From Kaistia terrae (GTDB lineage: Bacteria; Pseudomonadota; Alphaproteobacteria; Rhizobiales; Kaistiaceae): DNA of 64,000 bases. A program made the position numbers and the translations under genes. Of the stretch, positions 46,730-55,690 are shown piece by piece. The first letter of the stretch is position 1, and every line of letters starts with the position of its first letter. The notes below the pieces were generated by a model, which was given only the letters and a program-made list of their open reading frames with translations, had not been told where the DNA came from and did no database searches. Where the stretch lies: contig NZ_JAPKNH010000003.1 of NCBI RefSeq assembly GCF_026344005.1, forward strand, positions 1 to 64,000, read 5' to 3'.

Positions 46730-47746
46730 CTACCTTATCCGTCCGGTCGCGTTCTTCCGCCCCGCCTTTGCGGCTGTACCGTTCCAGGCTTCGTCCAGCA
46801 CCGCTGCGATGCGTTCGATCGGATGCTCCATGTGCAACAGGTGGTCGAATGGTGGTAGCAGCGCCGTCCCCCAGGATCGCTGGACCGCATAGCGGAGCAG
46901 GCCCACAGCATTTGCCGGTTCGCCCCGGCAGGCTTGACTGATGCCAGACCAATAGGACCGCCCCACCAGCGCTCGCGCGGCCCATCGCTTCAGTCGCGCG
47001 GCGTCCGGCAGATTGGCACCCTCATTTGCGAAGAAGGAGTCGAATGCCGCCTCGCAGTTTGCGATGTCGCGACTGAGGTCGGCCCGGATCGATGCGGAGC
47101 GAGCATCGCCATGAACCCGCAATAGCGCGAGGGTCGCACGCGTTTCAGCGACCTGCCCCTCTGACATCGCGACCCGCATCCAGAACTCGAAATCGTCCGT
47201 GTAAGGCAGGGTGGAGCGAAAATGGCCGACCTGCTTCATCGTTGAGGTCCGCACGACGGCGGCGCAACTGCAGATGCAGGAGGCACCCATGCGACAGAAC
47301 CGATCGAGCAAGCTGCGCGCCGGCGACACGGTCCATCGCACAGGAGACGCCTCGCTCTCCACCGACATCGTCGGGCCAAGGGTTGCCGATCGTCCGAAGG
47401 CAAGATTGATCTGCGGATTTTGATCGAACAGGGGCAAGTAGCGCGAGAGCGCACCCGGCGCGAGCTTGTCGTCCGCACACAGCAACAAGAAGCCATCCGC
47501 AGCAGCCCAGTCGATCGCCTCGTTGAACGAGGCGTGGTGACCGAGATTGGCCCTGTGGCGCACGAAATGCACGCGGGCATCGTCCGCGGCAAGCTGTTGA
47601 GCAACCTCGGCGCTGTTATCGGTGGAGGCGTTGTCGATGATCAGGACGCGCAATTCCGGAACTCCCTGGCTCAGAACGCTCTCCACGCACTCCCGCAAGT
47701 AGCGGCCGTACTGGTAGTTGGGAATGGCGACGTCGATGCTGGTCAT
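46730..47746 (-). CDS. Glycosyltransferase family 2
   Basis: 338 residues with the GT-A fold. The N-terminal SIDVAIPNYQYGRYLRECVES, the LIIDNASTDNSAEVA motif and the LLLCADDKLAPGAL segment with a DD pair define the family. GGAGGGGGCG precedes the ATG at 47746; the longer open frame to 47929 has no support. It is followed at once by the RmlC-like gene. The donor sugar is unknown. Confidence 0.87.
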   Translation of the reverse strand: MTSIDVAIPNYQYGRYLRECVESVLSQGVPELRVLIIDNASTDNSAEVAQQLAADDARVHFVRHRANLGHHASFNEAIDWAAADGFLLLCADDKLAPGALSRYLPLFDQNPQINLAFGRSATLGPTMSVESEASPVRWTVSPARSLLDRFCRMGASCICSCAAVVRTSTMKQVGHFRSTLPYTDDFEFWMRVAMSEGQVAETRATLALLRVHGDARSASIRADLSRDIANCEAAFDSFFANEGANLPDAARLKRWAARALVGRSYWSGISQACRGEPANAVGLLRYAVQRSWGTALLPPFDHLLHMEHPIERIAAVLDEAWNGTAAKAGRKNATGRIR

Positions 47747-48047
47747 ATCCGGCGCCCCCTCCCGGGCGCTCGCCCGTTGGGAGCTATTGAAACGCGCATT
47801 GGCTTCAAGCAACACGCATCCAAAAGGCCAATCCTTGCAGCATCTGGCTAAGCGCAGTGGCGTCCTAACCTTCAAAAGGCATAGAGCGCGCCCTTTCGGT
47901 TCAGGTCTCCATCCAAACTGCATGGGCACAACGCCGAAAGTGCCTATTTTGCTCTAGAAATATAGAAACTACGATGATCCCAGATCAAAAAGTTCATGTC
48001 GATCAATTAATTCGCTCGACCTATGTATAACTCAGGGAGTGAACACC
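47747..48047. other. Divergent promoter region
   Basis: About 300 bases between the leftward glycosyltransferase operon and the rightward C-methyltransferase operon. The part 47938-48030 is AT-rich and likely carries the rightward promoter. No gene is seen. Confidence 0.5.
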
Positions 48048-49337
48048 TTGATAGATCGACTCGGTGTCGGTTCGGCGCAGAAAACGCAAAAGAACGGCGC
48101 ATGTCGTCTATGTGGCGCTGACCTGTACACAGAATTTGTCGACCTCGGCATGTCTCCCCTTTGTGAAAGCTTTGTCACTGCAGAAGCAATCGATTCCATG
48201 GAGCCCTATTTTCCGCTCCGCGTGATGGTATGCGACGCATGTTTTCTGGTGCAGCTGAAGGAGTACGTCGAACCCGCGGCGATATTCAGCGACTACGCCT
48301 ATTTTTCTTCCTACTCGCCGAGTTGGGTCGCCCACGCGCGCCGTTTCTGTGAAGCCATCGCGCGACGGCTGGACCTCGGCCGAAAAAGCTCTGTAGTCGA
48401 GATCGCCAGCAACGACGGCTATTTGCTCCAGCATTTCCAGCCGCTTGGGGTGCCTGCCCTCGGCATCGAGCCGGCAGCCAATGTCGCGGCGGTTGCCATC
48501 AGCAAAGGCATCGATACCCGTGTCGAATTTTTCGGGACGGAACTGGCCAAGGCTCTCGTGGCCGAGGGACGGCAAGCGGATCTGATCATCGGCAACAACG
48601 TGCTGGCCCAGGTCCCGGATCTGAACGATTTCGTTGCCGGACTGCGCATTCTACTCAAGTTGAATGGTGTCGTGTCGGTCGAGTTTCCGCATCTCCTGCG
48701 CCTGATGAAAGACGGGCAATTCGACACGATCTATCATGAGCACTACTCCTACTTTTCTCTGCTCGCTGTCGAACAACTCGCGGCGCGACACGATCTGAAA
48801 ATCATCGACGTCGAGGAACTGACAACGCATGGCGGCTCGCTGCGGGTGTACCTGGCGCGAGAAGATTCTTCCTATTCACAGGCGCCGTCCGTCGCCCGCT
48901 GTCTCTTTGAGGAACGGCGATACGGTCTCGATCGGATCGAGACCTACTCAAAATTCTCGGCGCAGGTTCAGCGCACGAAGCGGGATCTGCTCGCGCTTCT
49001 CATCGCCATCCGGAACGACGGCAAAACGGTGTGTGGCTACGGCGCCCCGGGCAAGGGCAACACGCTGCTGAATTATTGCGGCATCAGCACCGATTTTCTG
49101 CAGTTCACCGTTGATCGGAACCCGCACAAGCTCGGGCGGTTCACGCCCGGAATGCACATCCCGATCCTGCCGGTCCATGCCCTCGATACCGCCCGGCCCG
49201 ACTACGTCCTGATCCTTCCGTGGAATCTCCAAGCCGAAATAACAGAACAGATGCAGCATATCGCCGACTGGGGCGGACGCTTCATCGTGCCGATTCCGAC
49301 ACCCCGCGTCCTGGAGCCAAAGGAACCCTTGCAATGA
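48048..49337 (+). CDS. SAM-dependent sugar C-methyltransferase
   Basis: 429 residues, built like the TylC3/NovU C-methyltransferases. The N-terminal zinc-binding domain has two Cys pairs (CRLCG, CDACF). The SAM domain follows (VVEIASNDGYLLQHF), then FPHLLRLMKDGQFDTIYHEH with the catalytic His region, and a C-terminal Methyltransf_14 domain (VCGYGAPGKGNTLLNYCG). I prefer the TTG at 48048, because AGGGAG lies 8 bases ahead, over the in-frame GTG at 48039. It overlaps the cytidylyltransferase gene by ATGA. The product would be a 3-C-methyl branched 4-keto sugar nucleotide. Confidence 0.9.
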   Translation: MIDRLGVGSAQKTQKNGACRLCGADLYTEFVDLGMSPLCESFVTAEAIDSMEPYFPLRVMVCDACFLVQLKEYVEPAAIFSDYAYFSSYSPSWVAHARRFCEAIARRLDLGRKSSVVEIASNDGYLLQHFQPLGVPALGIEPAANVAAVAISKGIDTRVEFFGTELAKALVAEGRQADLIIGNNVLAQVPDLNDFVAGLRILLKLNGVVSVEFPHLLRLMKDGQFDTIYHEHYSYFSLLAVEQLAARHDLKIIDVEELTTHGGSLRVYLAREDSSYSQAPSVARCLFEERRYGLDRIETYSKFSAQVQRTKRDLLALLIAIRNDGKTVCGYGAPGKGNTLLNYCGISTDFLQFTVDRNPHKLGRFTPGMHIPILPVHALDTARPDYVLILPWNLQAEITEQMQHIADWGGRFIVPIPTPRVLEPKEPLQ

Positions 49338-50149
49338 AGGTCATTCTCTTCTGTGGCGGCCTCGGTACGCGGATCCGGGAGTATCCCGAGAGCATTCCCA
49401 AACCGATGATCCCAATCGGTCATCAGCCGATCCTTTGGCATCTGATGAACTACTACAGCCGACACGGCCACAATGATTTCATTCTCTGCACCGGCTACAA
49501 AGCCAATATCATCAAGGACTTCTTCTTGAATTATCGTCCGCAAGCCTATGCGGATTGCGTGGTTTCCGGGTTTGGCACCAAGGTCGAACTTCTCGGCAAG
49601 CCCGAGGAAGACTGGCGTGTTGCGCTGATCGATACAGGTATCTGGCGCAATATCGGTGAGCGACTGCTGGCAGTCCGCGAGCATGTCCATGACGAGGAGA
49701 TCTTTCTCGCCAATTATAGCGATGGCCTCAGCGACGTCGACCTGATCGCGATGATCGAGTGCTTTCGCGCCAGCGGCAAACTTGCCTGTTTCCTTGCCGT
49801 ACGGCCGCATCTGAGCTTCCACTTTGCCGATATCGAAAGGGATGGGGCACTGAAGGGGTTTCGCACCGCGGACCGCTCCGACCTCTGGATCAATGGCGGA
49901 TTTTTCCTGTTCCGGCCGGGGATCTTTGACTTCATCAGGCCCGGCGAAGAGCTCGTGCAGGAGCCATTCACCCGGCTGATCGAGGCGGACGCACTGATGG
50001 CCTACAAGCACGAGGGCTTTTGGCGGGCCATGGATACGCTCAAGGACCGGCAGATGCTGGAAGACATGGTCGAACAGGGAGCGATGCCGTGGCGAGCCTC
50101 CGCCGCGGGTGGCACTTCTTCTCTGCCGTTGGCGATTGCCGGATCATGA
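49334..50149 (+). CDS. rfbF: Glucose-1-phosphate cytidylyltransferase
   Basis: 271 residues. It joins CTP and glucose-1-phosphate to give CDP-glucose, the entry to CDP-linked deoxy and branched sugars. The start GGLGTRIREYPESIPKPM and the length are typical of RfbF. The segment NGGFFLFRPGIFDF and the EPFTRLI motif fit as well. It overlaps the methyltransferase by 4 bases and the deacetylase by 4 bases. No CDP-glucose 4,6-dehydratase (RfbG) is found in the window. Confidence 0.92.
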   Translation: MKVILFCGGLGTRIREYPESIPKPMIPIGHQPILWHLMNYYSRHGHNDFILCTGYKANIIKDFFLNYRPQAYADCVVSGFGTKVELLGKPEEDWRVALIDTGIWRNIGERLLAVREHVHDEEIFLANYSDGLSDVDLIAMIECFRASGKLACFLAVRPHLSFHFADIERDGALKGFRTADRSDLWINGGFFLFRPGIFDFIRPGEELVQEPFTRLIEADALMAYKHEGFWRAMDTLKDRQMLEDMVEQGAMPWRASAAGGTSSLPLAIAGS

Positions 50150-50799
50150 GACCGCTTCCACTGATCCGGCCCGGCGAATCCCTGTCGGTTCTATGCCTCG
50201 GTGCCCATGCCGACGACATCGAAATCGGCGCGGGCGGCACATTGTTGCACTGGCAGGTCTCCGGGATCCGCCTCGACGTGCGCTGGTGCGTACTGAGCGC
50301 ACCCGGCGTTCGGGCGGCTGAGGCCGAACGATCGGCCGAGGCCTTTCTGGAGGGCGCCGTTCTGTCTGACATCAGGCTTGCCCGCTTCGAGGACGGCCTG
50401 TTTCCCAACCAGCAAGCGACCCTGAAGCGGTGGATGGAGGAACTGAAGACGGGTCCGGTTCCCGACATCGTCATGACGCACCGCCGCGACGACGCGCATC
50501 AGGACCATCGCACCGTTTCGCGACTGACCTGGAACACGTTCCGCGACCACACGATCCTCGAATACGAAATCCCGAAATGGGACGGAGACCTCGGCCAGCC
50601 CAACCTCTATCTGCCGTTTGGCGAAGACATCCTGACGCGAAAGACCGAGTTGCTACTCGAACACTTTGCCAGCCAGCGCTCAAAGGATTGGTTCGACGCC
50701 GAGACATTTCGCGGGCTAGCGCGGCTACGCGGCATGGAGTGCCGCTCGTCCGGCCACTATGCCGAGGCGTTCATCCTGCGCAAGGCGACCATTGGATGA
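50146..50799 (+). CDS. PIG-L family zinc deacetylase
   Basis: 217 residues. AHADDIEIGAGGT (His21, Asp23, Asp24) is the zinc motif of the family, and HRRDDAHQDHR is its second metal and catalytic block. PIG-L enzymes remove acetyl from N-acetyl-sugars or related metabolites. The overlap with rfbF indicates a role in the same sugar pathway, possibly on an acylated amino sugar, which is inference. No signal peptide is seen, so it is cytosolic. Confidence 0.88.
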   Translation: MRPLPLIRPGESLSVLCLGAHADDIEIGAGGTLLHWQVSGIRLDVRWCVLSAPGVRAAEAERSAEAFLEGAVLSDIRLARFEDGLFPNQQATLKRWMEELKTGPVPDIVMTHRRDDAHQDHRTVSRLTWNTFRDHTILEYEIPKWDGDLGQPNLYLPFGEDILTRKTELLLEHFASQRSKDWFDAETFRGLARLRGMECRSSGHYAEAFILRKATIG

Positions 50800-50945
50800 G
50801 CGAGCGGTACAGCTCCCGCTCCGCGCCAGCACGAGGGTGGAACTCACCGCCCTGTCCTAACGGCTGAGCCGCATCGCCCGAATGCGGAGCTGTGACGGTT
50901 GGGACCTTGCCTACGCTGCACCACACGCCAATCGAGGAGGAAGAC

Positions 50946-52145
50946 TTGAAATTCGCCTTCTTCGGCTACCCGCATCTCGGCGGAACCTATTCGGTGTTTC
51001 GGCAGCTCCGCACCGGTCTTGCCGCCTTTGACATCGAGCTCGAGTGGCTCGGCGTTGGACACTCCGCCCACGCCGCCGGCCGGGATTTGAACTGGCAATC
51101 GGAATGGTCGTGCGGGAGCGCCTGCGGGATGGCGGAGGACAGCGAACCAGCGCAGTCACGCGCCATGCTTTCCCACCTCGCCGAACAGAAATTCGATGGA
51201 GTTCTCGTCAGCGTCCATGCGGACCGGGTGCAGACAAACCTCGCGCGCTATCTGCCGGCGTCGATGCTTCGCGTCATGATCGTCCACAACATCACACCGG
51301 CGACCTATGCCGCCGCGCGGGCAATCCGTGATCACGTCCATATGACGGTCTGCGTGTCGCAACGCATCCGGGAAGATCTGGTCGCTCGATACGCGTTCGC
51401 CGCCAACGCAACCCACATGATCCACAACGCGGTCGACCTGCCTGCCCCGCCACCGCGTCCGCGCCGCGCGGTGGGTCAGCCACTACGGCTGCTGTCGCTT
51501 GGCCGCATCGAGGATCAGGCCAAGGGCGTTCTGTGGCTCCCTGAAATTCTGGCTCGCCTGCCACCTGACGTCACCCTGACAGTGGCGGGCGATGGCCCGG
51601 ATCTGGCGCGGCTCCGTCGAGCCGCCGCGTCTCTCGGCGAACGCATCCAATTCCTTGGCAGTGTCGCTCCCGCCGAAGTTCCGACGCTAATGGCGAGCCA
51701 TGACGTCTTCATCGCGCCATCCCGTTTCGAGGGGTTTATGGTCACGCTGCTCGAGGCAATGGCTTGCAGCTGCGTCCCGGTCGTATCGAGGATACGGGGC
51801 GGAACGGATGCCGCGATCAACGACGGCGTCAACGGCCTGCTGTTCCCGGTCGGCGACGTCAAGGCCGCGGCCAATGCCGTGCTTCATCTCCAGCGCAACC
51901 CGAAGCACTGGCATGCCATGGCTTGCGAGGGGCCGATTGCCGTTCACGAACGTTTCGGAAACGCACGTATGGCGCAGGGCTACGCCGCGCTGCTAGGTGC
52001 CTTGCGCGAGCATGTGCCGACGATCGCGCCGCCAATGCCGATCGAAACTTGGGACTTGCCGCGCGGCCTGCGCGACAGTCTCCGCTCACGTCTGCCGACA
52101 CCGCTTAAGAACTTTCTGCGATCCGTTCGAGAGCGCGCAGCATGA
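50946..52145 (+). CDS. Glycosyltransferase family 4
   Basis: 399 residues. The donor domain has LGRIEDQAKGVLWLPEIL, VAGDGPDLARLRRAA, and SRFEGFMVTLLEAMACSCVPVVS. The family glutamates are present in the FEGF region. I chose the TTG at 50946 because GAGGAGGAAG precedes it; a GTG at 50892 would add 18 residues of poor composition. The stop overlaps the next gene (ATGA). Confidence 0.87.
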   Translation: MKFAFFGYPHLGGTYSVFRQLRTGLAAFDIELEWLGVGHSAHAAGRDLNWQSEWSCGSACGMAEDSEPAQSRAMLSHLAEQKFDGVLVSVHADRVQTNLARYLPASMLRVMIVHNITPATYAAARAIRDHVHMTVCVSQRIREDLVARYAFAANATHMIHNAVDLPAPPPRPRRAVGQPLRLLSLGRIEDQAKGVLWLPEILARLPPDVTLTVAGDGPDLARLRRAAASLGERIQFLGSVAPAEVPTLMASHDVFIAPSRFEGFMVTLLEAMACSCVPVVSRIRGGTDAAINDGVNGLLFPVGDVKAAANAVLHLQRNPKHWHAMACEGPIAVHERFGNARMAQGYAALLGALREHVPTIAPPMPIETWDLPRGLRDSLRSRLPTPLKNFLRSVRERAA

Positions 52146-53050
52146 TCGCGCCTTTGACTATCGGGCCGGTCGATACGGTCGAGGCTGGGCGCCATTCCGC
52201 CAGCGCCCCGGTAAGCGCGAACGTATCGGTGTTGATCCTCACGCTCGATGAGGAAATCAATCTGCCAGCCTGTCTCGCTTCGGTTGGCTGGAGCAACGAT
52301 ATCGTGGTGCTCGATTCCTTCAGCCAGGACCGAACCGTCGAAATTGCGGAATCCTTCGGTGCCCGCGTGTTTCAGCGCCGCTTCGACAGCGAACCGTCGC
52401 AGCGCAGCTTTGGCTTGAAGGACATCCCCTACAGGAACCGCCTCGTCTACCTCCCCGATGCAGACGAGGTGACGCCCCCAGCACTTCGCGACGAGATATT
52501 GGCCATTGCGAGCGCTTCCGACCGCCCCGAGGTGGCCTTTCACGTTCGCTCCAGGACGATGTTCATGGGCCGGTGGCTGCGCTGGAGCGGGCTGTATCCG
52601 ACCTGGTTCGTTCGACTGGTAGAACCAAACCGCGTCCATTTCGAGCGGGAGATCAACTTGCGGACCGTCGCGGACGGACCCGAAGGGCGGCTGGCCGGAC
52701 ACTTGCTGCACTATACCTTCAACAAGGGTTTGAGCGCCTGGTACGACAAGCACAACCGCTATTCGTGGCATGAGGCGCGTGAGTCCCTGAAGAGTCTCCG
52801 CTCGGAGAGGATCGGCTGGTCGGATATCCTGCTCGGATCCGCGACGGCGCGGCGGCGCGCCCTCAAGACGCTGTCGTTCCGGCTGCCCTGCCGGCCGTTG
52901 TTGCGGTTCCTCTACATGTATCTCCTGCGCGGCGGCTTTCTCGATGGCCGGGCCGGCTTTGTCTACTGCCGGCTCCTGATGACCTACGAGACGATGATCG
53001 TCACCAAGATGATGGAACTGCGGCGGCGGGAACGAGGGCTGCCGCTGTGA
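52142..53050 (+). CDS. Glycosyltransferase family 2 (WaaE/KdtX-like)
   Basis: 302 residues. ILTLDEEINLPACLASV, DIVVLDSFSQDRTVEIA and LPDADEV are GT-A motifs. The segment RSRTMFMGRWLRWSGLYPTW and the C-terminal LYMYLLRGGFLDGRAGFVYC resemble the lipopolysaccharide-core GT2 group. It overlaps its upstream partner by 4 bases. The acceptor and donor are unknown. Confidence 0.87.
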   Translation: MIAPLTIGPVDTVEAGRHSASAPVSANVSVLILTLDEEINLPACLASVGWSNDIVVLDSFSQDRTVEIAESFGARVFQRRFDSEPSQRSFGLKDIPYRNRLVYLPDADEVTPPALRDEILAIASASDRPEVAFHVRSRTMFMGRWLRWSGLYPTWFVRLVEPNRVHFEREINLRTVADGPEGRLAGHLLHYTFNKGLSAWYDKHNRYSWHEARESLKSLRSERIGWSDILLGSATARRRALKTLSFRLPCRPLLRFLYMYLLRGGFLDGRAGFVYCRLLMTYETMIVTKMMELRRRERGLPL

Positions 53051-53086
53051 GGTCCGAAACGCGATCGCATGGACGGAAGTTCTGAC

Positions 53087-54355
53087 ATGGGCGTGACGCT
53101 GTTTTGGACCTTGATTGCTCTCTCCTCCTCTCTGGTGATCTTCGGCCTGCGGCGACCCGAATGCGTCTACGAATTCCCGTTTCTGGCGGGAGCGACGTTT
53201 CTCGGCTTTATCGCACCGCAGCTTCCGGCCTTGCTTGAGGATCGATTCCTGCCCGAAGGCGCGGCGGCCCAGACGACTTTGTTCGCGATTCTCTGTGTTG
53301 CGGCCTGCGGGCTCGGGTGGCAGGCCACGCTTCCCCGCTTCGCGTCGACGCCGTGGCACTTCGACGAGAGGAGGCTCCTCATCGCTTCGGCGCTGCTATC
53401 GGCAACCGGCGCCTACTTCTACTTCGCGCTTTCGCATCTGCCGCCAGAGATCAAGTACTCGATCTACACCGGCATGCCCGTTGTCTATCAGTTCTTCGCG
53501 AAAATGCTGAGCTATGGGTTTGCGATCGCGCTTGTTTGCTGCGCGCGACGGGTGAGCGTGGCAGCCCTCTCCATTGTGGCATTCGACACGTTGTTTTACG
53601 CCGAGCGGATTTTATGGCTGGGCCGTCGCAGCGAGACAGCCGAGTTCGTATTTCTGATCGCGCTGGCATGGTGGTTCCAGAAGCGCCGCGCCGCGCCTCG
53701 GCTTTTGACGGCAGGGTTCGTGTTGTTCGCCGTTCTCGCCCTGAACAGCACGGGCCAGTACCGCTCGATCACGACGGAGCAGGAGGATGCCGGTTGGACC
53801 GACGTCCTTAAAATCGATGTCATCGCCAATTTCGCAGACGTCCTCGCCAATGGCGGGCCCGAAGTTCGCAACGCCGTCCAGCGCATGAATTCGGTCCAGG
53901 ACACGCAGGCCTTCGATTTCGGGCTCTTTCACTGGAACACGCTGGTGTTCAACTATGTTCCAGCGCAAGTCGTCGGCGCAGAGTTGAAGGATTGGCTGAC
54001 CGTTTCCTTCACGGACCAGATCAGCCGTGACTACGACCCACCGATCGGATCAACCGAGACCGGGCTATCGGATGCTTTTGCTTCCTTCTCCTACCTCGGT
54101 GCGCTCAAATTCTTCGTGCTCGCCTTCTGGATGCGGCGCATGTACGACGCTGCGGAGGCCGGCAGTACGCTGTGCCAGATCGTCTACCCACTGATGCTGG
54201 TGCCCGCCATGTTGGCGATAACCCATCATACGCAGTGGCCACTGTCGACACTCCTGCACATGGCGCTGTTCTTGTTGCCATTGCTGTTGCTCGCGCGAAC
54301 ACGGTCTTCGACGCGCGCCCCGCGTGCATTCACAGTCGCCCAGTGGTCATCATGA
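53087..54355 (+). CDS. Putative polysaccharide polymerase (Wzy-like) membrane protein
   Basis: 422 residues with about ten hydrophobic segments and a large loop (LNSTGQYRSITTEQEDAGWTDV) in the middle. Wzy proteins have low sequence identity, so the call rests on topology, size and place between glycosyltransferase genes in a locus with Wzx and Wzc parts. GGAAG lies 7 bases before the ATG at 53087; an ATG at 53069 is the alternative. The last 4 bases overlap the next start. It could instead be an EpsG-like or unknown membrane protein. Confidence 0.65.
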   Translation: MGVTLFWTLIALSSSLVIFGLRRPECVYEFPFLAGATFLGFIAPQLPALLEDRFLPEGAAAQTTLFAILCVAACGLGWQATLPRFASTPWHFDERRLLIASALLSATGAYFYFALSHLPPEIKYSIYTGMPVVYQFFAKMLSYGFAIALVCCARRVSVAALSIVAFDTLFYAERILWLGRRSETAEFVFLIALAWWFQKRRAAPRLLTAGFVLFAVLALNSTGQYRSITTEQEDAGWTDVLKIDVIANFADVLANGGPEVRNAVQRMNSVQDTQAFDFGLFHWNTLVFNYVPAQVVGAELKDWLTVSFTDQISRDYDPPIGSTETGLSDAFASFSYLGALKFFVLAFWMRRMYDAAEAGSTLCQIVYPLMLVPAMLAITHHTQWPLSTLLHMALFLLPLLLLARTRSSTRAPRAFTVAQWSS

Positions 54356-55587
54356 CCAATGCCGTTCCTGGCGATGGCCTCCCGCGTGTCGCGATCCTGT
54401 TCCACCGCTTCGGCCCCTATCACATCAGCCGGTTGAACGCCGCGACACGATACATGGCTGTGATCGGCATCGAGTTCAGCGGTGCGGACAGGACCTATGC
54501 CTGGAACGATGTGGGTTGCGACGCCAACCTGTTCCCCCGTTGGGTCGTATCTCCGGACATCGAGGCCGAACATGTGCCTACGATGATCCGTAAAGTCTCG
54601 GAAGCGCTCGACCGTGCTGCTCCGGATGCGGTCGCGATCGCCGGCTGGTCTCATCCGGGAGCGCTGGCCGCGTTGCTGTGGTGCGCCCGCAGGCGCATCC
54701 CTGCGATCGTGATGTCGGACAGCGCCGAGATCGACGAAAACCGGCGCTCCTGGCGCGAGGCGATCAAGCGAAGGATCGTGGCTCTCTTCGGTGCAGGATT
54801 GGTGGCGGGCGGGCCGCATCGTCGCTACCTCATGGCGCTCGGCATGAACAACGCGTTGATCCGTGATGGCCTGGATGTCGTCGACAATGATCATTTTGCT
54901 GCGGGGGCGATCGCTGCCCGGGCGGATGCCAAGGCGCTTCGTGAGGGACTCGGGCTGCCTCGCCCCTACTTCCTGACCTCCTGTCGCTTTGTCGCCAAGA
55001 AGAACCTCTTCGCCCTGCTCGCCGCCTATCGGCGCTATCGCGCCATGGCGGCTTCTTCGGCCTGGGATCTGGTCCTTGTTGGAGACGGACCGCTCGTCGC
55101 AGAACTTCGCGCGGCCATTTCGGGGCATGGGTTGGAATCCTGCGTTCATCTGCCGGGCTTCCGCCAGTACGAAGAACTGCCGCGCTATTATGGCCTGGCG
55201 AGCGCCTTCATCCTGCCCAGCACGTCCGAGCAATGGGGGCTCGTCGTCAACGAGGCGATGGCAGCGGGGCTGCCGGTACTGGTATCCACGCGATGCGGCT
55301 GCGCCGAGGATCTCGTGCGTGCCGGCGTGAACGGCTATCCGTTCAATCCGTTCAACGTCACGGAACTGAGCGAAGTTATGCAGTCGGTCGCGTCTGCCAA
55401 CGTCGATCGGGAGGCCATGGGAAAAGCCGGGCAAGTGACGATTGCCGAATGGTCTACGGATCGCTTCGGCCGCGAGTTGCGTGTCGCGGTGGATGGAGCA
55501 CTCGCCTCGCCACGGCGAGCGCCTGACCGGATCGGACGCTGGCTCGCGATGCTGCTGCTCTGCCGGACAGAACGCACCGACGGCTGA
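54352..55587 (+). CDS. Glycosyltransferase family 4
   Basis: 411 residues. FHRFGPYHISRLNAATRYM is the N-terminal acceptor domain start. The donor domain has SCRFVAKKNLFALLAAYRRY, LVGDGPLVAELRAAI and PSTSEQWGLVVNEAMAAGLPVLVS with the Glu motif. It is the last gene of the rightward run of sugar genes. The start overlaps the Wzy-like stop by 4 bases. It converges with the GT4 gene that ends at 55691. Confidence 0.87.
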   Translation: MTNAVPGDGLPRVAILFHRFGPYHISRLNAATRYMAVIGIEFSGADRTYAWNDVGCDANLFPRWVVSPDIEAEHVPTMIRKVSEALDRAAPDAVAIAGWSHPGALAALLWCARRRIPAIVMSDSAEIDENRRSWREAIKRRIVALFGAGLVAGGPHRRYLMALGMNNALIRDGLDVVDNDHFAAGAIAARADAKALREGLGLPRPYFLTSCRFVAKKNLFALLAAYRRYRAMAASSAWDLVLVGDGPLVAELRAAISGHGLESCVHLPGFRQYEELPRYYGLASAFILPSTSEQWGLVVNEAMAAGLPVLVSTRCGCAEDLVRAGVNGYPFNPFNVTELSEVMQSVASANVDREAMGKAGQVTIAEWSTDRFGRELRVAVDGALASPRRAPDRIGRWLAMLLLCRTERTDG

Positions 55588-55690
55588 CCCCAGCGGTCCG
55601 GCGCATCCTGCGCAACAATCTCGAACGAAATGTGTATCGGTTCGCGTGAAAAAGCCCCGTCTCGGCAAGGAGTTGGAGGATGGCGCCGTT

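Noticed and set aside
51980-53359. 459-residue minus-strand frame across glycosyltransferase and membrane-protein genes
   Set aside because: It is a shadow of the GT4-GT2-Wzy genes, whose motifs are all on the plus strand.
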